DNA from: Sphingobium sp.
GTDB taxonomy: Bacteria > Pseudomonadota > Alphaproteobacteria > Sphingomonadales > Sphingomonadaceae
Length of the DNA: 50,288 bases
Direction: 5' to 3'
NCBI RefSeq assembly: GCF_003248505.1
Contig: NZ_QFOA01000018.1
Coordinates: 1 to 50,288, forward strand
A program made the position numbers and the translations under genes. Positions 1-8,164 of this stretch are shown here, piece by piece (the first letter of the stretch is position 1; every line of letters starts with the position of its first letter). Under the pieces are notes generated by a model. That model was given only the letters and a program-made list of their open reading frames with translations. It searched no databases and was not told where the DNA came from.

Positions 1-2
1 GG

Positions 3-719
3 GCGGAAAGCGGCTGGGACTTTTCCGCGCGTTGGCTCGCCGACCCCCGGCGACTCGCGACGGTCCGCACGACGCAGATCGTGCCCGTCGACCTCAACAG
101 CCTGCTCTGGCGGCTGGAGCGCAGCATCGCGGACCGGTGCCGGGCGGCGGGGGACGGGCCATGCGCCTGGCGCTTTGCCGGGCTGGCGGACGCGCGCAAG
201 GCGGCGATCGACCGGTGGCTGTGGATGCCGGGGGAGGGGCGCTATGCCGACTGGGACCGCACCCGGCGCAGGCCCACCGGCATCCTGTCGGCGGCGACGC
301 TCTTTCCGCTGTTCGTCGGCCTTTCGGACGCGCGGCAGGCCGACGCCGTGGCGCGGCTGACGCGCGCGCGCCTGCTGGGCGAGGGCGGGCTGCGCACCAC
401 CGGCATCGCGAGCGGGCAGCAATGGGACAGCCCCAACGGCTGGGCGCCGCTGCAATGGGCTGCGGTCGAGGGGCTGGCGCGGAACGGGCATGCCGCGCTG
501 GCGAAGGAGGTCGCCCGCCGATGGATCGGCACGGTGGACGCGGCCTTCCGCGAGACGGGCAAGATGCTGGAGAAATATGATGTGGAGCAGCGCAAGCCGG
601 GCGGCGGCGGGGAATATCCGTTGCAGGACGGGTTCGGCTGGACCAACGGCGTCACCGCCGCGCTGATCGACCGCTGGCCCGACCTCGATCCCGACGCCCC
701 TGTTCGTGCGCTCCGCTGA
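3..719 (+). CDS. Trehalase, GH37 family (C-terminal part; 5' end outside window)
   Basis: The reading frame is open from the first bases, so this is the last ~238 residues of a longer protein (GH37 trehalases are about 500-560 aa). It carries the trehalase signature QWDSPNGWAPLQ (about 418-453) and the glycine-rich C-terminal block GGGGEYPLQDGFGWTNGV (about 601-654), both hallmarks of GH37. The enzyme hydrolyses alpha,alpha-trehalose to two glucoses, usually in the periplasm. Whether it has a signal peptide cannot be seen. An internal ATG-like start at 81 would cut the fold, so the frame is read from the edge. mutM follows 17 bases later on the same strand. Confidence 0.93.
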   Translation, partial: AESGWDFSARWLADPRRLATVRTTQIVPVDLNSLLWRLERSIADRCRAAGDGPCAWRFAGLADARKAAIDRWLWMPGEGRYADWDRTRRRPTGILSAATLFPLFVGLSDARQADAVARLTRARLLGEGGLRTTGIASGQQWDSPNGWAPLQWAAVEGLARNGHAALAKEVARRWIGTVDAAFRETGKMLEKYDVEQRKPGGGGEYPLQDGFGWTNGVTAALIDRWPDLDPDAPVRALR

Positions 720-736
720 CGCCTACATGGGGCATC

Positions 737-1549
737 ATGCCTGAGCTTCCCGAAGTCGAAACCACCGTCGCCGGCCTGCGCGCCGTGCTGGAGGGCGAGG
801 TGCTGACGCGCGTCGAGCCGCGCCGCGCGGACCTGCGCTTTCCCATTCCCGTCGATCTGCGCCAGCGGTTGACGGGCGCGCGGGTCACGGGGCTGTCGCG
901 GCGCGCCAAATATGGCCTCATCGAAACCGACCGGGGCGACATATTGATCTTTCACCTCGGTATGTCGGGGCGATGGCGCATCGACCCGGCGCAGATCGGC
1001 ACGCACGACCATCTACTGATCGAAACGGGGAAGGGGCGCGTGCTGAGCCTCAACGATCCGCGCCGGTTCGGATCGCTGGACCTCGTGCGGACGGACGGGT
1101 GGGGCAGCTATCCGCCCTTTATGCGCATGGGGCCCGAGCCGCTGGGCGCGCAGTTCGACGCCGACCGGCTGGCCGCCGCGCTGGCGGGCAAGGCCACCTC
1201 GATCAAGGCCGCGCTGCTCGATCAGCGGGTCGTCGCCGGACTGGGCAATATCTATGTGTGCGAGGCGCTCAACATGGCGGGCATCGCGCCGACAAGGGCG
1301 GCAGGCAAGATCGGTCGCGCGCGGCTGGCCCTGCTGGTCGAATCGATTCGCACCGTGCTGACCGCCGCGATCACGGCGGGAGGATCGACCCTGCGCGATT
1401 ATGCGCGGCCCGATGGCGAGCTGGGCTATTTTTCCAAACAGTGGCGCGTCTATGGCCGCGAGGGCGAACCATGCCCATGCGGCGGCGTGGTGCGGCGGCG
1501 AGTCGATGGCGGGCGGTCCACCTTTTACTGCCCCCGATGCCAGAAATAG
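737..1549 (+). CDS. mutM: Formamidopyrimidine-DNA glycosylase (Fpg/MutM)
   Basis: A 270-aa protein of full family length. It starts with MPELPEVE, where Pro2 (the nucleophile once Met is removed) and Glu3 are catalytic in this family, and has the conserved AKYG lysine region near residue 58 and a C-terminal zinc finger. It removes 8-oxoguanine and other oxidised purines from DNA and nicks the abasic site. The zinc finger is slightly unusual: the first knuckle reads EPCPCGG (C-x-C) where most Fpg proteins have C-x2-C, while the second knuckle YCPRCQ is normal. It lies 120 bases upstream of rpsT, as in other sphingomonads. Confidence 0.97.
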   Translation: MPELPEVETTVAGLRAVLEGEVLTRVEPRRADLRFPIPVDLRQRLTGARVTGLSRRAKYGLIETDRGDILIFHLGMSGRWRIDPAQIGTHDHLLIETGKGRVLSLNDPRRFGSLDLVRTDGWGSYPPFMRMGPEPLGAQFDADRLAAALAGKATSIKAALLDQRVVAGLGNIYVCEALNMAGIAPTRAAGKIGRARLALLVESIRTVLTAAITAGGSTLRDYARPDGELGYFSKQWRVYGREGEPCPCGGVVRRRVDGGRSTFYCPRCQK

Positions 1550-1564
1550 CGCGGACCGGCCCCG

Positions 1565-1593
1565 TTGACGGGTGCCTTATTCCCCTGTAAGGG
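1565..1593 (+). promoter_or_regulatory. Possible sigma-70-type promoter for rpsT
   Basis: TTGACG at 1565-1570 is followed 17 bases later by TAAGGG at 1588-1593. The -35 is close to consensus but the -10 is poor. It is placed sensibly, 76 bases before the rpsT start and after the mutM stop. A small CCCC/GGGG inverted repeat overlaps the -10. Confidence 0.3.
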
Positions 1594-1668
1594 GCGCACC
1601 TTCACGAGGCTGGTCGGCGAATCTGATCGGGCCTCTTGCCCAAGATTTGAAGAGAACCGAGGAAAAGA

Positions 1669-1932
1669 ATGGCCAATACGCCGCAAGCCAAGAAGCGCAT
1701 CCGTCGCAACGAGCGTCGCGCCGCGATCAATGGCGCCCGCATCAGCCGGATCCGCACCCTGGTGAAGAAGGTGGAAGCCGCCATCACCGCCGGCGACAAG
1801 GATGCCGCCGCCACCGCGCTCGCCAGCGTGCAGCCTGAAATGGCGCGCGGCGTCGCACGCGGCGTGCTCCACAAGAATACCGCCGCGCGCAAGTTCGGCC
1901 GCCTGACCAAGGCTGTCAGCGCACTCGCCTGA
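1669..1932 (+). CDS. rpsT: 30S ribosomal protein S20
   Basis: An 87-aa, lysine/arginine-rich helical protein beginning MANTPQAKKRIRRNERR, the typical S20 N-terminus. S20 binds 16S rRNA early in small-subunit assembly. A good ribosome binding site (GAGGAA, 1659-1664) lies four bases before the ATG. It has its own likely promoter upstream and a strong terminator downstream, so it is probably transcribed alone. The rpsT-dnaA order is common in Alphaproteobacteria. Confidence 0.98.
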   Translation: MANTPQAKKRIRRNERRAAINGARISRIRTLVKKVEAAITAGDKDAAATALASVQPEMARGVARGVLHKNTAARKFGRLTKAVSALA

Positions 1933-1960
1933 CCCCATTCGACCACGGTCGAATTTCAAA

Positions 1961-1992
1961 GGCCCGCTCCGCATCGCCGGAGCGGGCCTTTT
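1961..1992 (+). terminator. Rho-independent terminator of rpsT
   Basis: A perfect GGCCCGCTCC / GGAGCGGGCC stem (1961-1970 with 1979-1988), extendable by one G-C pair, is followed by TTTT at 1989-1992. It starts 29 bases after the rpsT stop codon. Confidence 0.9.
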
Positions 1993-2354
1993 GGCGTTGG
2001 ACGCAATCCGGTCATCAAGCGGTAATGACGGATTCCCCGCGATTCGATGCACCGCATCTCAAAATGACTAATATAAGACTATGAAATTACAGGATAATTT
2101 CATAGCTTTCGGGAATCCGCGGGTTTCCACTGTCAAACCCTTTATTTCAGTTTTTTGAACCGGGACGGCCTTGATCCGGCGGAGCGCGGCTGTCTATTTT
2201 CGAAATCCGGCCGCTGTCGAATCACCGATGGCGCGCCGTCAGGAACATTGGTCTGGCAAGGGAGCCGGAAAGGCGGGGGCTTTTCCGTTCGGTATCCTTT
2301 TGCCTGACGACTTCGCCCTTGCGGATGACGCAGCGGCACGGGGGGTAAGACAGA
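1993..2354. other. Gene-free region upstream of dnaA (probable regulatory region)
   Basis: Together with the rpsT terminator this is the longest gap between genes in the window (422 bases from the rpsT stop). Its 2050-2160 part is clearly AT-richer than the surroundings. It holds GANTC sites at 2031, 2041, 2113 and 2219, a perfect 11-bp-arm palindrome at 2079-2105 and an imperfect one at 2112-2128. In other alphaproteobacteria the dnaA promoter is sensitive to CcrM (GANTC) methylation. I found no TTATNCACA-type DnaA box, so an origin is not claimed. No convincing -35/-10 pair was recognised. Confidence 0.55.
2079..2105. repeat. Perfect palindrome upstream of dnaA
   Basis: Arms CTATGAAATTA (2079-2089) and TAATTTCATAG (2095-2105) are exact reverse complements around a 5-base spacer. 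It lies in AT-rich sequence about 250 bases before the dnaA start. There is no T-tract after it and the rpsT terminator is already upstream, so an operator or structural element is more likely than a terminator. Confidence 0.7.
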
Positions 2355-3764
2355 ATGAAGGATGGCGTGCGCGTGGTGGCTTGGCAGGATGGGCAGACGG
2401 TACAGGCAGACGATAGCCTGGAATCCGCCTGGGCCGGAATCCGGGCAGGCCTGCGCCGCGACGTGGGCGCCCGGATGTTCGACCAGTGGCTGAAGCCGGT
2501 GCGCCTGGGCGATTATTGCCCCGAATCGCAAACGCTCGACCTGCTGGTGGCCAGCGACTTCAGCGCCAATTTCGTGTCGGGTCAGTTCGGCGACCGGCTG
2601 CGCATGGCGTGGCGCGTGGCGGGCGTGGGCGTGCGCGACGTGCGCCTTCGCCGCGCGCCGGACATGATGGGGCCGCGCCTGCTGGAAGTGGTGCATGTGG
2701 AAAAGCCTTCCGCTGTGCCCGCCGCCGTTGCGCCTGTCGCCGCCTCCAATTTCCACCCGCGCCACGGCTTTGCCGACTTCGTGGTGGGCGACACCAATCG
2801 CCTTGCCTTTTCCGCCGCGCAGGCGATGGCGGCGAAAGCACAGCCGCGCTTCACCCCGCTCTTCATCCATGGCGGTACCGGGCAGGGCAAGACGCACCTG
2901 CTGCATGCCATCGCCGCCGATTTCAGCGCGCATTCGCCGGAAGCCCCGGTGCTCTACATGTCGGCCGAGCGTTTCATGATGGAATTCGTGAATGCGATGC
3001 GCGCGAATGAGACGATGGCGTTCAAGGCCCGGTTGCGCGCGGCGCGGCTGTTGCTGATCGACGACATCCAGTTCATCGCGGGCAAGGGGTCGACGCAGGA
3101 GGAGTTTCTCCACACCGTCAACGACCTGATCGACGCCGGTGCGCGTATCGTCGTGACCGCCGACCGCGCGCCGCAGCAGCTCGACGGTATCGACCCGCGC
3201 ATCCTTTCGCGACTCGCGGGGGGACTTGTCGCCGATATCCAGCCCGCAGCGCTCGACCTGCGGCTCGCGATCCTCGATGCCAAGCGCCTGGTGGCGGGCG
3301 ACCCGCCGGTGCCCGACGCGGTGATCGACTTCCTTGCCCGGTCGATCCGGTCGAACGTGCGCGAACTGGAAGGCGCGTTCAACAAGCTGGTGGCCTATGG
3401 CCAGCTGACCGGGCGCGCGATCGACCTCGATTTCGCGCAGCAGATGCTTGCCGATGCGGTGCGCGCCAATGCCCGGCGCATCACCGTCGACGAAATCCAG
3501 AAGGCGTGCGCCGCCCATTTCAAGATCGACCCGGCGGAAATGCGTTCCAAGCGCCGCGCCCGCGCCGTCGCTCGCCCGCGGCAGGTGGCGATGTATCTGG
3601 CCAAGAAGATGACGCCGCGTTCGCTGCCCGAAATCGGGCGCATCTTCGGCGGGCGCGATCACAGCACAGTGATCCACGCGGTCCGCACCATCGAGGCGCT
3701 GCGCGAGAGCAATCCCGAGATCGACGCCGACGTGCGCGCATTGCTGCGGCAGCTGGAGGGCTGA
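2355..3764 (+). CDS. dnaA: Chromosomal replication initiator protein DnaA
   Basis: 469 aa, normal length for alphaproteobacterial DnaA. Domain I covers roughly 20-95, with a variable linker to about 130. The AAA+ ATPase domain has Walker A GGTGQGKTHL (173-182), Walker B LLLIDDIQF (232-240) and a sensor-2 region NVRELEG (334-340). The DNA-binding domain IV carries the GGRDHSTVIHA signature (432-442). DnaA-ATP binds DnaA boxes and opens the origin. The arginine-finger segment reads RILSRLAGGL, where many DnaA proteins have RLxSRFxxGL. ATG 2355 was chosen because it gives the usual N-terminus; GGGGTAAG about 8 bases upstream may serve as the ribosome binding site. A cyclophilin gene follows after 31 bases. 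Confidence 0.98.
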   Translation: MKDGVRVVAWQDGQTVQADDSLESAWAGIRAGLRRDVGARMFDQWLKPVRLGDYCPESQTLDLLVASDFSANFVSGQFGDRLRMAWRVAGVGVRDVRLRRAPDMMGPRLLEVVHVEKPSAVPAAVAPVAASNFHPRHGFADFVVGDTNRLAFSAAQAMAAKAQPRFTPLFIHGGTGQGKTHLLHAIAADFSAHSPEAPVLYMSAERFMMEFVNAMRANETMAFKARLRAARLLLIDDIQFIAGKGSTQEEFLHTVNDLIDAGARIVVTADRAPQQLDGIDPRILSRLAGGLVADIQPAALDLRLAILDAKRLVAGDPPVPDAVIDFLARSIRSNVRELEGAFNKLVAYGQLTGRAIDLDFAQQMLADAVRANARRITVDEIQKACAAHFKIDPAEMRSKRRARAVARPRQVAMYLAKKMTPRSLPEIGRIFGGRDHSTVIHAVRTIEALRESNPEIDADVRALLRQLEG

Positions 3765-3795
3765 CGCGGGCGCGGGCGCGCGTTACGCTGGCCCC

Positions 3796-4389
3796 ATGAT
3801 TCGCTCCATCCTGCTGCTGCTCGCCTTCCTCTCCCTCGCGCCCGCCGTGGCGCAGACGACCGCGCCCGGCGACGTGCGCGTGGCGGTCGAAACGGACAAG
3901 GGCCGCATCGTCATTGCCGTGCATGGCGACAAGGCGCCGGTGACGGCAGCCAATTTCCTCAAATATGTCGACCAGAAGCGGTTCGACGGCACTGCTTTCT
4001 ATCGCGGGGTGGGGGCCAGCGATTATGGCTTCGTGCAGGCGGGGACGCAGAACGATCCCAAGCGCATCCTGCCGCCCATCCGGCATGAGCCGACGACCCA
4101 AACCGGCCTCACCCATGACGATGGCGCGCTGTCGATGGCGCGTTATGCGCCGGGGAGCGCGACGGGGGACTTCTTCATCGTGCTGGGAAAGATGCCGGCA
4201 ATGGATGCGCAGCCGCAGGCGGCGGGCGACAATCAGGGCTTTGCCGTCTTTGCCCATGTGGTCGAGGGCATGGACGTGGTGAAGGCGATTCTCGCCGAAC
4301 CCAAGTCGCCGACGAAGGGCGAAGGGGTGATGAAGGGGCAGATGCTGGAAACGCCCGTCAGGATATTGAGCGCCCGCCGACTTCCCTGA
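3796..4389 (+). CDS. Periplasmic peptidyl-prolyl cis-trans isomerase, cyclophilin type
   Basis: 197 aa, with a clear Sec signal peptide (hydrophobic 4-16, cleavage after AVAQ). A cyclophilin fold follows: VETDKGRIVIAVHGDKAP, NFLKYVDQKRFDGTAFYRGV, then the core containing GDFFIVLG and GFAVFAHVVEGMDVV. It should catalyse proline isomerisation to assist folding of exported proteins. It follows dnaA on the same strand. Its last 32 bases overlap the 3' end of the convergent symporter gene. PpiA-like, but the exact orthology was not tested. Confidence 0.93.
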   Translation: MIRSILLLLAFLSLAPAVAQTTAPGDVRVAVETDKGRIVIAVHGDKAPVTAANFLKYVDQKRFDGTAFYRGVGASDYGFVQAGTQNDPKRILPPIRHEPTTQTGLTHDDGALSMARYAPGSATGDFFIVLGKMPAMDAQPQAAGDNQGFAVFAHVVEGMDVVKAILAEPKSPTKGEGVMKGQMLETPVRILSARRLP

Positions 4390-5599
4390 TGTCGAGGATG
4401 CGAGTCACGCCAAGGTCGGCGGTGACATTGCCCACCGTGCGGAAGATGTCCGGCACGGTTTCCACCGCCAGCAGCAGCGGCAGTGCTTCGACCGGCACGC
4501 CCATCGCAAGGCAGATGGGGCCGGTGGTGGTGAAGAATGTGATCTGGCTGGGAAGGCCCACCGCCGCCAGGCTGACGATAGCGGCGACGACGACGCCGAG
4601 CATCAGTTGCGTGGGCCCCAGGGCGACGCCATTCATCGCCGCGACATAGATGGCGACGCCGAGATTGGCGGGTGGGCTGGTGACGCGGAAGAGCGAGATG
4701 GCGAGCGGCAGGACGATGCTGCGGCTCGTCGGACGCACGCCGAGCGGGCCGTCGCTCGCCTCGATCATGGCGGGAAGAGAGGCGATCGAGCTTTGCGTCG
4801 AAAAGGCGATGGCCTGCGCGGGAAGGGCGGCGCGGGCGAAACGGGCAAGGCCAATGCGCCCCGCCCCCGCCACCAGCGGGTAGAGCAGCAGCGTCACGAT
4901 CAGGCAGATCGCGACGATGAAGCCGATATAGTGGAGCAGCGCGCCCGCCGTCGCCAGGCCCGATCGCGCGCCCGCCACAAGCGCCAGCGCGAACACGCCC
5001 ACCGGCGCAAGCCACAGCACCCATCGGACCACGACCAGCAGGGCGTCGGACAGCGCTTCGAAAAAGCCGGTGAGGAGCGTGCGGCGCTCCGTCGCGATGC
5101 GGGTGACCGCAAAACCGAAGACCATCGCGAAGAGGACCACCGCGACCACCTGGCCCTCGCTCGCGGCCTTGAGCGGGTTGACCGGGATGAAGCCCAGAAG
5201 CCATTCGGCGGACGGTCGCACGTCGGGCACTTCGGTGACCGGCGCTGCGCCCGCCAGCGCGCCGACCGCGCCGGAGGGCACGGGGAAGAGACGCAGCATC
5301 AGCGGCCCCAGGAGGGCGGCGACGCTGGCGGAAGCGACCAGCATCGCCGCGAAAAGGCCGATGGCCCGACCGGCCATGCCGTTGCTGCGCGCGGTCGCCG
5401 CCGCCTGCGCAATGCCGGTGACCAGCAGGGCAAAGATGAGGGGGATGAGCGGCATCTGGAGCCCGCCGAGCCATGCCTTGCCCAGGGGCTGCGCGACGGC
5501 AAGCACCTGTCCCTCCCAACCGCTGCCCCATTCCGCAAGGCCGATGCCGCAGGCAAGCCCCGACGCCAGCGCCAGGAGGATGCGAACGGTGAGGGACAT
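4358..5599 (-). CDS. Dicarboxylate/amino acid:cation symporter (DAACS/SDF family)
   Basis: 413 aa, highly hydrophobic, with 8-10 membrane segments plus re-entrant hairpins. Family features seen are a serine-containing re-entrant loop (FSTQSSIASLPAMI, about residues 265-280), an NGVALG helix and a C-terminal VGNVTADLG stretch resembling the substrate- and cation-binding helix. Family members import dicarboxylates, glutamate/aspartate or serine with Na+ or H+; the substrate here is not decidable. ATG at 5599. The gene converges on and overlaps the cyclophilin gene by 32 bp. Confidence 0.93.
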   Translation of the reverse strand: MSLTVRILLALASGLACGIGLAEWGSGWEGQVLAVAQPLGKAWLGGLQMPLIPLIFALLVTGIAQAAATARSNGMAGRAIGLFAAMLVASASVAALLGPLMLRLFPVPSGAVGALAGAAPVTEVPDVRPSAEWLLGFIPVNPLKAASEGQVVAVVLFAMVFGFAVTRIATERRTLLTGFFEALSDALLVVVRWVLWLAPVGVFALALVAGARSGLATAGALLHYIGFIVAICLIVTLLLYPLVAGAGRIGLARFARAALPAQAIAFSTQSSIASLPAMIEASDGPLGVRPTSRSIVLPLAISLFRVTSPPANLGVAIYVAAMNGVALGPTQLMLGVVVAAIVSLAAVGLPSQITFFTTTGPICLAMGVPVEALPLLLAVETVPDIFRTVGNVTADLGVTRILDIREVGGRSIS

Positions 5600-5693
5600 A
5601 AGCGGGCTTTCGGGCAGGAGGCGGATGCCCGACGCTATCGACGCCGCAGGAGAGTGAACAGGGCAAAAGTCGCGCCAGAGCCCAAGCGCGCCT

Positions 5694-6125
5694 TCACGAT
5701 GCGCAGATGCGTGCCCGTTCGCCTGTCCAGCACGGCCCTTCGCGCCTCAGCCGCCCGAGTGGGTCGTAGGCGCGATCGTCGTCGGGATCGGCGTTCCAGG
5801 TGGCATCCGCCGTGCCGTCCCCGCGCGGCTCGACAATCGCGAAATGCGATGCGGCAGGCTTGCCACCGTCCCAGGTGTTGAGCGTATAGCCGCCATCGCC
5901 CATGGGGAAGACCCGGCAGCGTCCGTCGACATGCACCGTGCCGTCCACCGCAAGATAGCAATTTTTCACGGCAGACTGCGAGGGGGCGGGGGGTGGCGGC
6001 GTGGCGCTCTTAGCGACGGCAATCGATGGCGACGGCGCGGACGGAGGGGCGGCGTTATCGACATTCTGACGGTCTTCGCAGGCCGCGGCGAACAGTATTG
6101 GGAGGGACAGAAGCAGGAAGCGCAT
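5694..6125 (-). CDS. Putative lipoprotein of unknown function
   Basis: 143 aa with a lipoprotein signal peptide ending in the lipobox FAAAC (Cys near 16). A proline/serine-rich linker (about 25-50) leads into a C-terminal domain with four cysteines (CYLAVDG, GRCRVFP, EGPCWTG, RICAS) that could form two disulphides. No family was recognised. The upstream symporter gene lies on the same strand 94 bases downstream, so co-transcription is possible. Codon use resembles the neighbours. Confidence 0.8.
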   Translation of the reverse strand: MRFLLLSLPILFAAACEDRQNVDNAAPPSAPSPSIAVAKSATPPPPAPSQSAVKNCYLAVDGTVHVDGRCRVFPMGDGGYTLNTWDGGKPAASHFAIVEPRGDGTADATWNADPDDDRAYDPLGRLRREGPCWTGERARICAS

Positions 6126-6217
6126 GGAGCGAAATCGTCAGGCTAAATGGCCCCGGCTCAACGCGCATGCTGTCGCGCCGATCCTTTCTTCCGGCGCGGA
6201 TCGGCGCGCTGGTTATG

Positions 6218-6249
6218 AAAAACCCGGCGAGCGGAACTCGCCGGGTTTT
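6218..6249 (-). terminator. Rho-independent terminator after the DUF4136 lipoprotein gene
   Basis: CCCGGCGAG (6223-6231) pairs perfectly with CTCGCCGGG (6237-6245) around a 5-base loop. Five A residues precede it and four T residues follow it on the plus strand, so it can terminate in both directions. It sits 26 bases past the stop codon of the minus-strand gene at 6275, its probable client. Confidence 0.88.
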
Positions 6250-6274
6250 GGGTTTGCCAGCCGTAAGCCTGGCC

Positions 6275-6943
6275 TCAGCCGCGCTTTTCGGGCGGCAAGG
6301 TGATCTTGATGCTTTCGCCGTTGCGACCGGGGAAATCGGTGAACATAGCGTCGATCAGGTTCGGGACCAGATAGGTGAGCTTGTTCGACAACGACTGGGC
6401 CTGCGCCTTGCCTTCGAACAGGCGGCGATTGTCGGCGGCGCGGTCGATCTTGACGCTGAGGTCGCCAGTGTAGACGGTATAGCTCGACACGTCGTTGAAC
6501 CCGCTACCGCCGAACAGCCAGGGATCGTAGAACCCATAGCCCCACGGGCGGCCCCAATAGCCGCCATAGCCGAAGCGACCGCCCCAGCCGGGGCCCCAGC
6601 CCGGACCCCATCCGCCGCCGGCAAATCCGGTCGAGCGCACCTTTTCACGACCGTTGTCGACATCGTAGGCGACACGCACGATCAGGTCGGCGCGGGCGGG
6701 ATCGCTGGCGGGCACATAGCCGGTCTGCGACAGGCGCGCGCCGACGATGTCGGCATAATGCGCGAATTCGAGACCGCCCGCGAGGCGCGGATCGTCCGCG
6801 ACTACGGTGAAGGTCTGGCCCTGCGGTGCGGGCAGTTGCTGGAACCGGGCAACGTCGGCCTTGAATCCTGTGGCGCAGCCCGACAGCGCCGTCAGCGCCA
6901 GGATGGGCGCTGCGATCAGACCGAAAGTCTTCTTACGGGTCAT
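6275..6943 (-). CDS. DUF4136 domain-containing lipoprotein
   Basis: 222 aa from ATG 6943 (a GTG at 6952 is an alternative that adds three residues). It has a lipoprotein signal peptide with lipobox LSGC (Cys23). The body matches DUF4136 in pattern: an N-terminal strand region FQQLP, ADLIVRVAYDV, a strongly glycine/tryptophan/tyrosine-rich middle (GWGPGWGPGWGG and GYGGYWGRPWG, about 110-145), then the C-terminal GDLSVKIDRA, LFEGKAQAQS and AMFTDFPG blocks. Such proteins sit in the outer membrane or periplasm; function unknown. It is followed by a good terminator. Confidence 0.88.
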   Translation of the reverse strand: MTRKKTFGLIAAPILALTALSGCATGFKADVARFQQLPAPQGQTFTVVADDPRLAGGLEFAHYADIVGARLSQTGYVPASDPARADLIVRVAYDVDNGREKVRSTGFAGGGWGPGWGPGWGGRFGYGGYWGRPWGYGFYDPWLFGGSGFNDVSSYTVYTGDLSVKIDRAADNRRLFEGKAQAQSLSNKLTYLVPNLIDAMFTDFPGRNGESIKITLPPEKRG

Positions 6944-7142
6944 TATGGTCACGTCCTGTATCAGGCGAAGTGCCTGTTGATCTTCCTGCGCCCTGCCCTA
7001 GCAAAACGCAACTGAACATCGTTTGAACGCGCGAAGCCGTCATATGGGCGCAAAACCATGTTCCGTCGTCCCAATGACGGCACGGCTGACCGGTTCCCGT
7101 GCGTCGCGCCGCCCCTTCCCAAAGGGACAGGGCGACACGCCG

Positions 7143-8147
7143 CTATCGCATCAGCCCCATTGCGTCGTAGGCGGCGCGCAGCGTCGGTTCGGCTGCCGCC
7201 GCCGCCTTGCCGGCACCCTTGTCCAGAATGGCGTCGAGCGCGGCGTCGTCGGTGCGCAGTTCCATGAAGCGTTCGCGGATGGGACGCAGCGTTTCGACCA
7301 GCAGCTCGCCCAGCGCCGGTTTGAACGCGCCAAAGCCTTTACCCGCGAAATCGGCACATACAGCGTCGGTTGTCGTGCCCGACAGCGTGGCGAAAATGCC
7401 GACGAGGTTGCTCGCTTCGGGCCGTCCGGCAAGGGCCTGCGCGCTTTCGGGCAGGGGTTCGGGGTCGGTCTTCGCCTTGCGCACCTTGGCCATGATGGCG
7501 TCGTCATCGTCGGTGAGGTTGATGCGACTCATATCGCTGGGGTCGGATTTCGACATCTTGGCCGTGCCGTCGCGCAGCGACATGATCCGCGCCGATTCCT
7601 TGGGGATGATCGGATCGGGCAGGGTGAAGAGGTCGACGCCGAAGTCGGTGTTGAATTTCGCGGCGATGTCGCGCGCCAGTTCCAGATGCTGTTTCTGGTC
7701 CTCGCCCACTGGCACATGCGTCGCGTTGTAGACCAGAATGTCGGCGGCTTGAAGCACGGGGTAGACGAACAGGCCGACCGAGGCCCCTTCTCGGTCCTTG
7801 CCCGCCTTGTCCTTGAACTGGGTCATGCGGTTGAGCCAGCCGATGCGCGCGGTGCCGTTCAGCAACCAGCATAGTTCCGCATGGGCGGGCACCCGTGCCT
7901 GGTTGAAGAGGACCGAACGATCGGGATCGATCCCGGCGGCGACCAGGGCTGCGGCCATGTCGCGCACGTTGCGAATGCGCTGCTCACGCCCTTCGTGCAC
8001 GGTGATGCTGTGCATGTCGGCTAAGAAGAAGAAGCATTGCGCGTCGCCCGTCATCTCATCCTGCATCCGCACCCAGTTGCGAATCGCACCCAGATAATTG
8101 CCAAGGTGCAGGTTGCCGGTCGGCTGGATGCCGGAAAGGACGCGCAT
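7143..8147 (-). CDS. trpS: Tryptophan--tRNA ligase
   Basis: 334 aa, standard length for bacterial TrpRS. The class I signature appears as GNLHLGNYLG (residues 11-20, HIGH-like) and AKMSKSDPSD (KMSKS). It charges tRNA-Trp with tryptophan using ATP. ATG at 8147 gives the typical start MRVLSGIQPTGNLHLG. The frame continues upstream without a stop into murJ by chance, so a longer reading is an artefact. It lies 17 bases downstream of murJ on the same strand and is probably co-transcribed with it. Confidence 0.98.
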   Translation of the reverse strand: MRVLSGIQPTGNLHLGNYLGAIRNWVRMQDEMTGDAQCFFFLADMHSITVHEGREQRIRNVRDMAAALVAAGIDPDRSVLFNQARVPAHAELCWLLNGTARIGWLNRMTQFKDKAGKDREGASVGLFVYPVLQAADILVYNATHVPVGEDQKQHLELARDIAAKFNTDFGVDLFTLPDPIIPKESARIMSLRDGTAKMSKSDPSDMSRINLTDDDDAIMAKVRKAKTDPEPLPESAQALAGRPEASNLVGIFATLSGTTTDAVCADFAGKGFGAFKPALGELLVETLRPIRERFMELRTDDAALDAILDKGAGKAAAAAEPTLRAAYDAMGLMR

Positions 8148-8164
8148 GGGTATGATCCGTTGGT

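Noticed and set aside
32..580. Separate 182-codon gene at the left edge
   Set aside because: Out of frame with the trehalase motifs and Arg/Gly-rich; the trehalase frame explains the region.
1993..2354. Replication origin next to dnaA
   Set aside because: The region is AT-rich and palindromic, but no DnaA box close to TTATNCACA was seen, and in many alphaproteobacteria the origin is not beside dnaA. Genome-wide GC skew would decide.
2142..3677. Long antisense open frame over dnaA
   Set aside because: Composition is Arg/His/Gly-rich with no recognisable motif; it is the complement of a clear dnaA gene.
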